64,000 nt of DNA from Luteibacter sp. UNCMF331Sha3.1 (lineage in GTDB: Bacteria > Pseudomonadota > Gammaproteobacteria > Xanthomonadales > Rhodanobacteraceae): the NCBI RefSeq assembly GCF_900109915.1, contig NZ_FOBU01000002.1, positions 451,170 through 515,169 of the forward strand, written 5' to 3'. The translations under genes were made by a program, and so were the position numbers. A model generated the notes under the pieces. The model made no database searches. It was not told where the DNA came from and worked only from the letters and a program-made list of their open reading frames with translations. Below, piece after piece: positions 35,341 through 44,162 of this stretch; position 1 is the first letter of the stretch, and every line of letters starts with the position of its first letter.

Positions 35341-35356
35341 TATCCTGCGCAGGATA
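35341..35356. promoter_or_regulatory. Perfect 16-bp palindrome between SCO1 and DUF423 genes
   Basis: TATCCTGCGCAGGATA reads the same on both strands. It sits between the divergent starts (35324 and 35382), a natural place for an operator that controls one or both genes. No regulator is named; a copper or redox regulator is only a guess from the neighbouring copper genes. Confidence 0.5.
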
Positions 35357-35381
35357 CGCCACGACGAGGATGCCCCCACCC

Positions 35382-35762
35382 ATGCGACAACATGTCCCTG
35401 CGACCGATGCGGTGCTGGCCGGCGCGGCCGGCGCGACGGCGGTCGTGCTTGGCGCCTTCGGCGCGCACGCCTTGCGCGGCACGATCGGCGACGCCGCGCT
35501 CGCGATCTGGCATACCGGCGTGGAGTACCACTTCTGGCACGCACTGGCGTTGTTCGTCGCGGTCGCGGTGTTGCCGGCGGGAAGAGCGCGCGGCGTCGCG
35601 GTCTGGTCGTTCGTCGCGGGCATCGTGCTTTTCTCCGGCAGCCTCTATGCGCTGGCGCTCGGCGCACCCCGGCTGACGGGCGCGATCACGCCGTTCGGCG
35701 GTGTGGCATTCATCGTCGGGTGGCTGGCGGCGGCGTGGTCGCTTCGCTCGTCGCGCCGTTAA
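35382..35762 (+). CDS. DUF423 (YgdD-like) membrane protein
   Basis: A 126-residue inner-membrane protein with about four hydrophobic segments. Signatures are GAFGAHALRGTIGDAALAIWHTGVEYHFWHALALF and the C-terminal GRLTGAITPFGGVAFIVGW-like stretch (here APRLTGAITPFGG). The function is unknown; small DUF423 proteins are widespread. An ATG at 35370, four codons earlier, is an alternative start. Confidence 0.9.
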   Translation: MRQHVPATDAVLAGAAGATAVVLGAFGAHALRGTIGDAALAIWHTGVEYHFWHALALFVAVAVLPAGRARGVAVWSFVAGIVLFSGSLYALALGAPRLTGAITPFGGVAFIVGWLAAAWSLRSSRR

Positions 35763-35824
35763 GAGCGCACCCGGATGCGACGGCGCGCTCGCCGTGAAGG
35801 CGCGCACGGTCGGGAAGGGGGCTC

Positions 35825-36013
35825 CTACCGCGGGTTCGCATCGTCGATCGGCTCGGCCGATGGCTTCAGCCTCCCCGCGCGCCGAAGCGCATCGCGGAGC
35901 ACGTATTCGATCTGCGCATTGAGCGAGCGCAGCTCGTCTTCGGACCATGCCTGCATGGCGTCGAGGACGGCCGCGCTCACCCGCAGCGGATAGGCTTTTT
36001 TCTCGCTCGCCAC
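35825..36013 (-). CDS. Arc-family ribbon-helix-helix DNA-binding protein
   Basis: A 62-residue protein with a ribbon-helix-helix fold: the beta strand KKAYPLRVSAAVLDAM is followed by helices ending in RSLNAQIEYVLRDALRRAG, typical of Arc-like repressors. It would bind DNA as a dimer of dimers. The start is a GTG at 36013, 7 bases after the SPFH stop, with no clear ribosome-binding site, suggesting coupling to SPFH translation. It may repress its own operon through the tandem GATATC site upstream of the SPFH gene (inference). No toxin gene is next to it. Confidence 0.8.
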   Translation of the reverse strand: MASEKKAYPLRVSAAVLDAMQAWSEDELRSLNAQIEYVLRDALRRAGRLKPSAEPIDDANPR

Positions 36014-36020
36014 CGGACGC

Positions 36021-36887
36021 TCAGTGGTAGAGCGAGCCGGCGTTGACCACCGGCTGGGTGGCCCGGTCGCCGCAGAGGACGACGAGCAGGTTGGACACCA
36101 TGGCGGCCTTGCGCTCTTCGTCCAGTTCGACGACGCCCTGCGCCCGCAACTGATCGAGTGCCAGCGCCACCATGCCCACGGCGCCTTCGACGATGCGCTC
36201 GCGCGCGGCGACGATCGCCCCCGCCTGCTGGCGCTGGAGCATCGCCTGTGCGATCTCCTGCGCATACGCGAGGTGGCTGATGCGCGACTCGATCACCTGC
36301 ACGCCGGCCTTGATGAGGCGCGCCTCGATCTCCTGGCGCAGATGGTTATTCACCTCTTCGCCATGGCTGCGCAGCGATGCCTTGCTGTCGTCGTGCGCGT
36401 CGTAGGCGTAGCTCTGCGCCATCTGTCGCAGCGCCGATTCGCTCTGGATCTGCACGAAGTTCTCGTAGTCGTCCACGCAGAACACGGCCTCGGCGGTATC
36501 GATGACCTGCCACACCACGATCGCCGCGATCTCGATCGGATTGCCGTCGTTGTCGTTCACCTTGAGCCGGCTGCTTTCGAAATTGCGCACGCGCAGGCTC
36601 ACCGGCCGGCGCGAGTAGAACGGATTGGTCCAGCGCAGGCCTTCGCGCCGCTCCGTGCCGGCGTACTTGCCGAACAGCTGCATCACCTGGCCCTGATTGG
36701 GCTGCACCTGGAAGAAGCCCTTCGCGAGAAACGCGACGAGCGGCACCAGCACGACGGCACCGCCGGCGAGCGGGTTGCCGCCCGGCCCGATCTGGGCGAA
36801 CACCCAGCCGGCGACGAGCACCAGGACGATGAGCATCGCGATGATGGTGGGAATCCCCGGAAGCGAGGCGGCGGCGCGTTCGTTCAT
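36021..36887 (-). CDS. SPFH (band 7) domain membrane protein
   Basis: A 288-residue protein with two hydrophobic segments near the N-terminus (about 13-33 and 40-58) and an SPFH domain (about 60-250) containing [18 protein letters not shown] and GLRWTNPFY. The later helix [33 protein letters not shown] is typical. SPFH proteins form membrane microdomain scaffolds. It is the first gene of a two-gene unit with the Arc-type regulator. Confidence 0.9.
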   Translation of the reverse strand: MNERAAASLPGIPTIIAMLIVLVLVAGWVFAQIGPGGNPLAGGAVVLVPLVAFLAKGFFQVQPNQGQVMQLFGKYAGTERREGLRWTNPFYSRRPVSLRVRNFESSRLKVNDNDGNPIEIAAIVVWQVIDTAEAVFCVDDYENFVQIQSESALRQMAQSYAYDAHDDSKASLRSHGEEVNNHLRQEIEARLIKAGVQVIESRISHLAYAQEIAQAMLQRQQAGAIVAARERIVEGAVGMVALALDQLRAQGVVELDEERKAAMVSNLLVVLCGDRATQPVVNAGSLYH

Positions 36888-36920
36888 GACGGCATGACCC
36901 CTGTTGATGTCGGGTCATTT

Positions 36921-36940
36921 GATATCACTGCGATATCACT
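36921..36940 (-). promoter_or_regulatory. Tandem GATATC operator upstream of SPFH
   Basis: GATATCACT occurs twice, 11 bases apart, about one DNA turn. Each core GATATC is itself palindromic. On the minus strand the sites lie directly next to a TTGAAA (36940-36945) that could be the -35 box, so a bound protein would block the promoter. The downstream Arc-type protein is the natural candidate. Confidence 0.6.
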
Positions 36941-36951
36941 TTCAAGTGCCG

Positions 36952-38439
36952 TCAGGGCGCGCCCCGTCCCGGAGCGGACATACCCGCGCTGCTGGGCGCC
37001 GGTACGTCGATCAGGTTCGATCCCGGCATCGCGCGGTCGATCCGGATCTTGCCCAGCGCGGACATGGATGCGAAGAAGCGCCACGGTTCGCCGTTGCCGG
37101 TGCCCATGGCGATGTGGGTGGAGTCGAAGCGGCGCTGCGCGGAGTCGAAACTGATCCAGCGATCCTTGATCCACGCCTGCGCCCAGGCGTGGGGGATGAA
37201 CACGCGGTTCGCGCCACCCATGCGCTCGGCGTAGACGATGCCGGTGACGACGCGCGCGGGGATGCCCATCGACCGCGCCATCGCCGTGAGCAGCACGGCG
37301 TGTTCGGTGCAGTCGCCGCGTCGCGTGTTGGCCGTTTCCAGCGCCGAGGCGTAACCCACGTCGAGACCCTTGGCCACGATGTACTCGGAGAGGAACGTGC
37401 GCAGCCGGCGCATGCGCTGCAGGTCCGTCGCCGCGTCGCCCGCCGCCTGCTTCGCCAGCGCGACGATCGCGGGGGAATCCGACTGTACCCACGCGTTCGC
37501 GGCGGTGTCTTCCGGCAGCGGCCCCGGTTCTTCGCCATGACGCATGCCGAAACCCACATCGACGATGTACACACCGTCGCCCAGCTCGTAGACGCGCTGT
37601 TCGTCCGTCTGGATGAAGGGATTGGCGCCATGATCGCGCACCGCGATCGTGTAGCGGACGGGGGCGACGCGCAACGCCGCCACCATCGGGCGGGGCGAGA
37701 CGACCATCGCGGCACGCAGCAGGTCGATGTCCTGGTCGGGCGCCTGCGCGCAGGCGGCATCGCACGCGGCCATTTCGAGGCGGAAGCCGAGCAGCGGCGC
37801 GAGGCTGCGGCGGATATAGCCGTCGTCGTCGACCCAGATGTCCACCGCATGATCGGATGCACCGACGATCGACTGCCGGAGGTGGTGCAGCGTCTCCTTG
37901 GTTTCGTCCGGCATGGTCACCACTTCCTCGCCGACGACCTTCACGTCGACGTTGGCGACCTGCTGCTTCGTGGAGTCGAAGTTGCGTACACGATAGCTGG
38001 TACCCGGCCGGAAGCCCTGGCGTACCACCGCGAGACGCTGGCCCTCGGCGAGCGTGGCGCCGGCCGGCCAGATGAGGAGATCGATCTTCGACTGGCCGCC
38101 CACGGTGTTGGAGATCTGGAACAGGCCATCGCCGCGCACTTCGCCCGTAGCGAGGTTCTCCTGCGTCGACATCCGCGTGCTGGCATAGAACGCGAGCGGA
38201 TCGCCGGCCTTCGATTCGGTCGACCGCAGTTCGGTGCGCAGGGCCAGCGGCGTCTTCGCGCGCGTCATGCGGAAATCGAGCACCTGGCGGGTAAGGACCC
38301 GGTCGCCGTCGACCTCACGGTCGATGCGCAGGCTGCCCACCTTGCGGCCGTCCAGCAGGACGGTCATCCAGCGTTCGTCGGCCAGGGCGGCCGACGAGAA
38401 CGCGCACAGTACGGCGAGGACGGCAAGAAAGCGTCTCAT
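36952..38439 (-). CDS. Exported transglutaminase-like protein (copy A)
   Basis: A 495-residue periplasmic or secreted protein with a signal peptide (cut after ALA). Residues about 300-450 form a transglutaminase-like cysteine domain with the triad Cys377 (RRGDCTEHA), His417 (FIPHAWAQ) and Asp432 (WISFDS). The N-terminal 280 residues are a conserved beta-rich region shared with the neighbouring gene. Such proteins may be proteases or amide cross-linking enzymes; the exact reaction is unknown. It is 88 bases downstream of its paralogue (copy B) in the same direction. Confidence 0.88.
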   Translation of the reverse strand: MRRFLAVLAVLCAFSSAALADERWMTVLLDGRKVGSLRIDREVDGDRVLTRQVLDFRMTRAKTPLALRTELRSTESKAGDPLAFYASTRMSTQENLATGEVRGDGLFQISNTVGGQSKIDLLIWPAGATLAEGQRLAVVRQGFRPGTSYRVRNFDSTKQQVANVDVKVVGEEVVTMPDETKETLHHLRQSIVGASDHAVDIWVDDDGYIRRSLAPLLGFRLEMAACDAACAQAPDQDIDLLRAAMVVSPRPMVAALRVAPVRYTIAVRDHGANPFIQTDEQRVYELGDGVYIVDVGFGMRHGEEPGPLPEDTAANAWVQSDSPAIVALAKQAAGDAATDLQRMRRLRTFLSEYIVAKGLDVGYASALETANTRRGDCTEHAVLLTAMARSMGIPARVVTGIVYAERMGGANRVFIPHAWAQAWIKDRWISFDSAQRRFDSTHIAMGTGNGEPWRFFASMSALGKIRIDRAMPGSNLIDVPAPSSAGMSAPGRGAP

Positions 38440-38527
38440 GAGCGTACGTCCGGATTGTGGGGGACGTGCTCATCACACCACTTTCGCGGCGTCAGTCAAG
38501 TCCCCCATTGGTCGTGGCGGGCAACGG

Positions 38528-40054
38528 TCAGTGCTTGCCGCCCGACGGCGGCGGTGGCGGCGGCATGCGGAACGGTTCGGGTGGCGGCACGCGCTGGATC
38601 GGTGGGGGCGGCATGTTCATGCCGGCCTGCAGCGCGACGACCCGGTCGATGCGGATCCGGCCCAGCGACGCCATGGCCGAGAAGAAGCGCCACGGATCGC
38701 CGTTGCCCACGCCGAGCGCGATGTGGGTCGTGTCGAAACGACGGTTCGCGGAGTCGAAACTCACCCAGCGCCCCTCCACCCACGACTGCACCCACGTGTG
38801 CGGCACGTACACGCGGGACGCGTTGGCGAAACGATCGGTGTACACGAGGCCGGTGACGATGCGCGTGGGAATGCCCAGCGACCGGCCGAGCGCGGCGAGC
38901 AGCACGGCATGTTCGGTGCAGTCGCCCTGGCGCGTGCGCAGCGTTTCGAGCGCCGACCCGTAGCCGACGTCCAGCACCGTCGGTTCGATGTATCCGGTGA
39001 CGAAGCTGCGCAGGCGCACCATGCGTCGCATGTCGGTGTCCGCGTTACCGACGGCTTTCGTCGCGAGCGCGACGATGTCCGGCGCGTCGGACTGCACCCA
39101 TGGATTCGAGCGCAGGTCCTCCTTCGTGGGACCGCCTTCGCCGGCGTGCTCCGACGCGGCGCCGATGGTGACGTCGTAGACCCCATCGCGAACCTGTTTG
39201 ACCTGCTGCTCGTCGGTGGTCGCGAAAGGATTCGCGACCCCGCCGGTGACGGTCATGGTGTAGCGCACGGCGAAGCTGCGCAGGGCGGGCGTCATCGTGC
39301 GAGGCGCGAGGATCATCGCCGTGCGCAGCACGTCGACGTCCTGTCCCGGCGCCATCGCGCACGCCTCGCTGCACGCGAGCATCTCCATCCGGCGTCCCAT
39401 CGCCGGCGACGATCCCTTGCGCATGGTGCCGGCGTCGTCGACCCACAGGTCCATGCGTTGCCCGTCCGGCGAATCCGCGAGGGACTGCCGCAGGTGGTGC
39501 AGTGTTTCGTCGCCGTCCGGTAGCTCGACGATTTCGTCGCCGACCACTTCCACGTCGAGCGTCGCCACCTGCTGCTTGGTCGCATCGAAATTACGCGTGC
39601 GGTAGCGGTGGCCCGGTGCGAATCCCTCGCGCACGATGAGGAGTCGCTGACCCTCGCTCATGCGCGCGTTGTCCGGCCAGGCGAGGAGGCCGACGGACGT
39701 CTGCTCGCCGATGCGCGTGGTGACCTGGAACTGGCCGTCGTCGCGGCGGCTGCCGTCGATCTCGGTGTCCTGCGTCGACGAGCCGTTACGCGACGCGAAG
39801 GCTACCGCGTCGCCGTCGATCGTCTCGGTGGCCGTCATCGTGCTGCCGATGGCGAGGGGCGACTTGCCGCGCATGATGCGCAGGTCGATCGCCTGCGTGG
39901 TCACGACGTTACCGTCGGCGACGCCGCGCTCCACCCGCATGCTGCCGACCTTTCGCCCGTCGAGGGTGACCGACATCCAGGTCCGTGTCGTCGGCGTGGC
40001 ATGCGCGGCGCCGAGGACGGCGAAAAGCAGTGCGGCGGCGGTCCATCGTCCCAT
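38528..40054 (-). CDS. Exported transglutaminase-like protein (copy B)
   Basis: A 508-residue paralogue of the next gene, with a signal peptide (cut after AHA), the same beta-rich N-terminal region and a transglutaminase domain with Cys379 (RQGDCTEHA), His419 (YVPHTWVQ) and Asp434 (WVSFDS). The C-terminus is Pro-rich (MPPPPPPSGGKH). Long shared strings such as TLDGRKVGSMRV, NFDATKQQVA and TLHHLRQS show that the pair arose by tandem duplication. I chose the ATG at 40054, which begins the signal peptide; an in-frame ATG 14 codons earlier is not supported. Confidence 0.88.
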   Translation of the reverse strand: MGRWTAAALLFAVLGAAHATPTTRTWMSVTLDGRKVGSMRVERGVADGNVVTTQAIDLRIMRGKSPLAIGSTMTATETIDGDAVAFASRNGSSTQDTEIDGSRRDDGQFQVTTRIGEQTSVGLLAWPDNARMSEGQRLLIVREGFAPGHRYRTRNFDATKQQVATLDVEVVGDEIVELPDGDETLHHLRQSLADSPDGQRMDLWVDDAGTMRKGSSPAMGRRMEMLACSEACAMAPGQDVDVLRTAMILAPRTMTPALRSFAVRYTMTVTGGVANPFATTDEQQVKQVRDGVYDVTIGAASEHAGEGGPTKEDLRSNPWVQSDAPDIVALATKAVGNADTDMRRMVRLRSFVTGYIEPTVLDVGYGSALETLRTRQGDCTEHAVLLAALGRSLGIPTRIVTGLVYTDRFANASRVYVPHTWVQSWVEGRWVSFDSANRRFDTTHIALGVGNGDPWRFFSAMASLGRIRIDRVVALQAGMNMPPPPIQRVPPPEPFRMPPPPPPSGGKH

Positions 40055-40149
40055 CGGCGAGCATCCCTTGACGCGAGTCGAGGCCCATCTAAGCACGTCG
40101 GGGGTCGGCGTCCAACCGTCCGTTGCAATCGCCCGTCGCCCGTGGCCGC

Positions 40150-40155
40150 TAGAAT
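40150..40155 (+). promoter_or_regulatory. Candidate -10 box for purT
   Basis: TAGAAT lies 30 bases before the purT start. A TTGCAA at 40123 is 21 bases away, too far for a good -35 box. Weak support only. Confidence 0.3.
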
Positions 40156-40185
40156 ACCGGCCCGACCCACGCTGGAAACGCGCGC

Positions 40186-41367
40186 ATGCACACCTTCGGA
40201 ACCCCTCATTCGCATAACGCCATCAAGGTGCTCCTGCTGGGATCGGGCGAGCTGGGCAAGGAGGTCGCCATCGAGCTTCAGCGGTTCGCGGTGGAAGTGG
40301 TGGCCGTCGATCGCTATGCGAACGCGCCGGCGATGCAGGTCGCGCATCGCAGCCACGTCATCGACATGCTCGACGGCGCCGCGCTGCGAGCGGTGATCGA
40401 CGAGGAGAAGCCGAACCTCGTGGTGCCGGAGATCGAGGCCATCCACACGCCGACGCTCATCGCGCTCGAGAAAGAGGGCCTGAAGGTGATCCCGACCGCG
40501 CGCGCCGCGTGGCTGACGATGGACCGCGAAGGCATCCGCCGCCTCGCCGCCGACGAGCTCGGCCTGCCGACGTCGCCCTTCCGATTCTGCGACACCCGCG
40601 ACGCGTTCCTCGCCGCGATCGGGGCGCTCGGCACGCCGTGCGTCGTAAAGCCGGTGATGAGTTCGTCGGGCAAGGGCCAGAGCGTCGTGCGCACGGCGGC
40701 CGATGCCGATGCGGCGTGGGACTACGCGCAATCCGGCGGACGTGCGGGCAAGGGCCGCGTCATCGTCGAAGGGTTCGTCGATTTCGATTACGAGATCACG
40801 CTGCTGACCGTGCGCCATCGCGACGGCGTTTCGTTCTGCGCCCCCATCGGTCATCGCCAGGAAGACGGCGATTACCGCGAATCGTGGCAGCCGCAGCCGA
40901 TGAGCGACGCGGCGCGGGCCGAAGCCGAGCGCCAGGCCGATGCCATCACGGCCGCGCTGGGCGGCTGGGGCGTGTTCGGTGTCGAGTTCTTCGTGCGCGG
41001 CGACGAGGTCATCTTCTCCGAGGTGAGTCCGCGGCCGCACGATACCGGGCTGGTCACGCTGATCTCGCAGGATCTTTCGGAGTTCGCGCTCCACGCCCGG
41101 GCGATCCTCGGCCTGCCCGTGCCGGAGATCCACGCCTTCTCGCCGGCCGCGTCGTGCGCGGTGCTGGTCGAAGGCGACGGCCACGCACCGACCTATCACG
41201 GCGTGGCGGAGGCGCTGGCCGAAACGGGCACGATGCTGCGTATCTTCGGCAAGCCGGAAGTACGCGGCCGCCGCCGGATGGCGGTGACGCTGGCGCGCGC
41301 GACGACGGTGGAGGAGGCGCTGGAGAAGGCCAAGCGCGCCGCCAGCCGCATCCGCGTGGAGCTCTGA
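40186..41367 (+). CDS. purT: Formate-dependent GAR transformylase
   Basis: A 393-residue ATP-grasp enzyme (E. coli PurT 392). It uses formate and ATP to formylate glycinamide ribonucleotide in purine synthesis, an alternative to the folate-dependent PurN. Conserved blocks are [18 protein letters not shown], the GKGQSVVR loop, [24 protein letters not shown] and [14 protein letters not shown]. It is monocistronic. Confidence 0.97.
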   Translation: MHTFGTPHSHNAIKVLLLGSGELGKEVAIELQRFAVEVVAVDRYANAPAMQVAHRSHVIDMLDGAALRAVIDEEKPNLVVPEIEAIHTPTLIALEKEGLKVIPTARAAWLTMDREGIRRLAADELGLPTSPFRFCDTRDAFLAAIGALGTPCVVKPVMSSSGKGQSVVRTAADADAAWDYAQSGGRAGKGRVIVEGFVDFDYEITLLTVRHRDGVSFCAPIGHRQEDGDYRESWQPQPMSDAARAEAERQADAITAALGGWGVFGVEFFVRGDEVIFSEVSPRPHDTGLVTLISQDLSEFALHARAILGLPVPEIHAFSPAASCAVLVEGDGHAPTYHGVAEALAETGTMLRIFGKPEVRGRRRMAVTLARATTVEEALEKAKRAASRIRVEL

Positions 41368-41510
41368 TCCCGGCGCGGTCGCATGAGCCGTTACGTGCTT
41401 GTCGCAGTAATCCAGACCCTTGCTTTGCGTCGTTTCAGGAGCCCGGCCGCCCTCAACGTCCGTTCACGGCCGGATGTTAAGCTTTCACGCTCCTATGGAT
41501 GATTCGGCCC

Positions 41511-43226
41511 ATGAGCGGACGCAGAGACAGCCACGATCGCGATACACGCGGTCGCACCGAACCCACGCTGGGACGCCTCGACGATCTCGACAGGCCGGCG
41601 ACCCCGCCGGACGACGGCCTGCCGCACATCGTGGTCGATGGGCCGCGCCGCAGTGGCGGTGCCGCGCCGCCGCCGCGTAGCGGTCGCACTCCGCCGCGCA
41701 AGCGGGGCTGGCTCATCCCCGTCCTTGTGCTCGTGCTGATTGGTGCCGGCACGGCGCTGTGGCTGCAGCAGGACCGCCTCCGCAACATGGTCCCGGCCAC
41801 GGAACTCAACGACACGCTCGCCCAGGCGAACCACGCGCTGGACGAAGGGCGCCTCGATGGAACCAACGGCGACAGCGCGCGCGAACTGTTCGAGAAAGCA
41901 CGCGACCAGCAGCCGGACAGCGATCAGGCGCGCGACGGTCTGCGCCGGGTCGGTCAGGCCGAGGTCGCGCGTGCGGATGCGGCATTGAATGCCGGGCGGC
42001 TCGACGAAGCCGAAGCCGCGCTCAATGTCGCCCGCGAACTCCTCGGCGGCGGCAGCGACGTCGAGCAGCTCTCGCAACGGTTGTCGCAGGCACGCAATCC
42101 GCAGGATCGCACCGCTTCGCTGATCGATCAGGCGCAGGCGGCGTTCGCGGCCGGCAAGCTGGACGGCGACGATGGCGCGGGCGCGCTGTACCGGCGCGTG
42201 CTCGACGCCGACAAGTCCAATGCGGTCGCCGCGCGTGGCCTCGACAAGGTCGGCGGCGGCCTTGCCGCGCAGGCGCGTCAGGCGCTCGCCGACGGCGACA
42301 AGGCGAAGGCGAACGCGCTCGTCGATCGCATCGCGATCCTCGTGCCGGGGTACGGCGATCTGCCGTCGCTTCGCGCCATGCTGTCGGAAACGAAGAAGCA
42401 GGACGACCAGGCGGTGAAGACGCTCGTCCAGCAGGGCAACGACGCGATGCGCGCGGGTCGTTTCACGGGCAGCGGCGACGACAACGCGCTCGCACGCTTC
42501 CGCGCGGCGCTCGCCGCCGATCCGGACAACGCCGACGCGAAGGCTGGCCTCGGCCAGGTCGCGCAGGCGCTCATCGTGCAGGCCAACGCGTCGCTCGACA
42601 GCGAAGACGACGATCAGGCGAGTCGTCTGCTCGATCAGGCGGAGAAGCTGGCACCGAAATCCGCCGAACTCGCGGCGGCGCGCGCGCGTATCGGCGGCGA
42701 TGCGAAAGTGCGCACGCCGGTGGACACCGTTCGTGGCGCCGACGCGCAGGACGGCCTGGCCGAAGCCTCGATGGCCGTGAGCCCGGAGCAGAAAGCGAAG
42801 GTGGCCGACCTCGTCCGCCGTGCGCAGAACGCGGCGACGCGCGGCGACATCATGGATCCGCCGGGCGACAGCGCGTACGACCTGTACCGCAACGCGCTCG
42901 CCATCGACGGCAACGACCCCGCCGCGCGCGCCGGACTGCAAGGCCTGCCGACGCAGGTCGAAAAGCAGATGCAGCAGGCCGTGGCCAGCGGCAACGTGCA
43001 GCGCGCGGAAAACCTCTACGCCACGTTGTCCGACCTCGCGCCGGGCGACACGTCGCAAGGCGAGCTCCGCCACCGGCTCGGCAGCGCATGGATCGACAAC
43101 GCGTTGCAGCGGGCCGGGCAGGGCGACCGTCAGGGCGCCTTCCAGGCCCTCGAGCGCGCGCGCCGTTACGCGCCGGACGATCCGCGCCTGCAGAGTGCGT
43201 ACGAACGCATCGCGACGGGCCGGTGA
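41511..43226 (+). CDS. Membrane-anchored TPR-like repeat protein
   Basis: A 571-residue protein with a cytoplasmic, basic and proline-rich N-terminus (about 1-62), one membrane segment (about 64-84, GWLIPVLVLVLIGAGTALW) and a long periplasmic helical region built of TPR-like units rich in Ala, Asp and Gln (for example ALARFRAALAADPDNADAK). TPR repeats bind proteins. It is 8 bases upstream of the epimerase gene, in a run that leads to the PBP1b gene, so a role near cell-wall synthesis is possible (inference). An ATG four codons earlier (41499) is an alternative start. Confidence 0.8.
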   Translation: MSGRRDSHDRDTRGRTEPTLGRLDDLDRPATPPDDGLPHIVVDGPRRSGGAAPPPRSGRTPPRKRGWLIPVLVLVLIGAGTALWLQQDRLRNMVPATELNDTLAQANHALDEGRLDGTNGDSARELFEKARDQQPDSDQARDGLRRVGQAEVARADAALNAGRLDEAEAALNVARELLGGGSDVEQLSQRLSQARNPQDRTASLIDQAQAAFAAGKLDGDDGAGALYRRVLDADKSNAVAARGLDKVGGGLAAQARQALADGDKAKANALVDRIAILVPGYGDLPSLRAMLSETKKQDDQAVKTLVQQGNDAMRAGRFTGSGDDNALARFRAALAADPDNADAKAGLGQVAQALIVQANASLDSEDDDQASRLLDQAEKLAPKSAELAAARARIGGDAKVRTPVDTVRGADAQDGLAEASMAVSPEQKAKVADLVRRAQNAATRGDIMDPPGDSAYDLYRNALAIDGNDPAARAGLQGLPTQVEKQMQQAVASGNVQRAENLYATLSDLAPGDTSQGELRHRLGSAWIDNALQRAGQGDRQGAFQALERARRYAPDDPRLQSAYERIATGR

Positions 43227-43234
43227 GGCACGGC

Positions 43235-44065
43235 ATGACGGTACTCGTGCTCGGGGCGTCCGGACAGATCGGGCAGTTTCTCCTTCCGAGGCTCGACGCC
43301 GCGGGCCTCGACTGGATCGCAGTGAGCCGGCAGGCACGCGCCGACGCCCGCTGGCGTCTCGGCAGCCTGCCCACCGACATGCCCGACCTGCCGCCGCTGC
43401 GCGCGGTGGTCAGCCTCGGCCCGATCACCGAATTCGCGGCGTGGCTCTCGGCGAACCGGCTTCCCGGCACGCCGCACATCCTCGCCACCTCGTCGATGAG
43501 CGCGGAGTCGAAGCGCGAGTCGATGATCGTCGAGGAGCGCGAAGTGTCGCGCCGCCTGCGGGAAGGGGAAACCGCGATCGCCACGATCTGCGCCTCGCGC
43601 GGCATGCCGTGGACGCTGTTCCGCCCCACGCTCATCTATGGCGCGGGCGTGGACAAGAGCCTCACGCCGATCGTCCATGCCTCGCTCCGCCGCCGGGTGT
43701 TCCCCATCCCGTCGGGCCGGGGCCAGCGCCAGCCGGTGCACGCCGACGACATCGCCGCCGCGGTGGTGGCCGCCATCGCGTCCCCCTTCGCGCGGGGGCA
43801 GACCTTCCCGATCGGCGGCGGCGAACGCCTCCCCGCCGCCGAAATGTTCCGGCGGGCCCGGCGCAGCGCCGGCGGGACCACGTTGCCCGTGCCCATCCCC
43901 CGGCTGGTGCTGGACCTCGCAGCGATGATGTCGCCGGCGATGCGTGGGCCGGTGAACCGGCTCGATAGCGACCTGATCGCCGACAATGCGGAGCTGGAGC
44001 GGGTGCTCGACATCCATCCCCGCGGCTTCCAGCCATCGCCGGAGACGTGGCGGCGCAGGGTCTGA
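43235..44065 (+). CDS. NAD(P)-dependent epimerase/dehydratase-like protein
   Basis: A 276-residue extended SDR protein. The nucleotide-binding loop is VLGASGQIGQFLL at the N-terminus. The usual YxxxK is not obvious; the region after TSSMSAESKRES carries serines and lysine instead. The RPTLIYGAG, GQRQPVHADDIAAAV and FPIGGGERL motifs fit sugar-nucleotide epimerase relatives. The substrate is unknown. GAGG lies 7 bases before the ATG at 43235; a GTG four codons earlier overlaps the TPR-gene stop and is less likely. Confidence 0.82.
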   Translation: MTVLVLGASGQIGQFLLPRLDAAGLDWIAVSRQARADARWRLGSLPTDMPDLPPLRAVVSLGPITEFAAWLSANRLPGTPHILATSSMSAESKRESMIVEEREVSRRLREGETAIATICASRGMPWTLFRPTLIYGAGVDKSLTPIVHASLRRRVFPIPSGRGQRQPVHADDIAAAVVAAIASPFARGQTFPIGGGERLPAAEMFRRARRSAGGTTLPVPIPRLVLDLAAMMSPAMRGPVNRLDSDLIADNAELERVLDIHPRGFQPSPETWRRRV

Positions 44066-44162
44066 GGCCCGCCGCCACCGCTTCGCCACCTTCCGTTCAG
44101 ATGGCCGCCGGGGAACTGCCCCTATCATCCGGGGATACCTTCTTCCCCAGGATCTACCCGCG

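Noticed and set aside
35825-36013. Toxin-antitoxin module around the Arc-type gene
   Set aside because: The small regulator follows an SPFH gene, and no toxin-sized partner with a known fold is next to it.
41493-43337. A 614-codon minus-strand open frame opposite the TPR protein
   Set aside because: It is Arg-rich with no motifs; the plus-strand gene has a membrane segment and TPR-like repeats.
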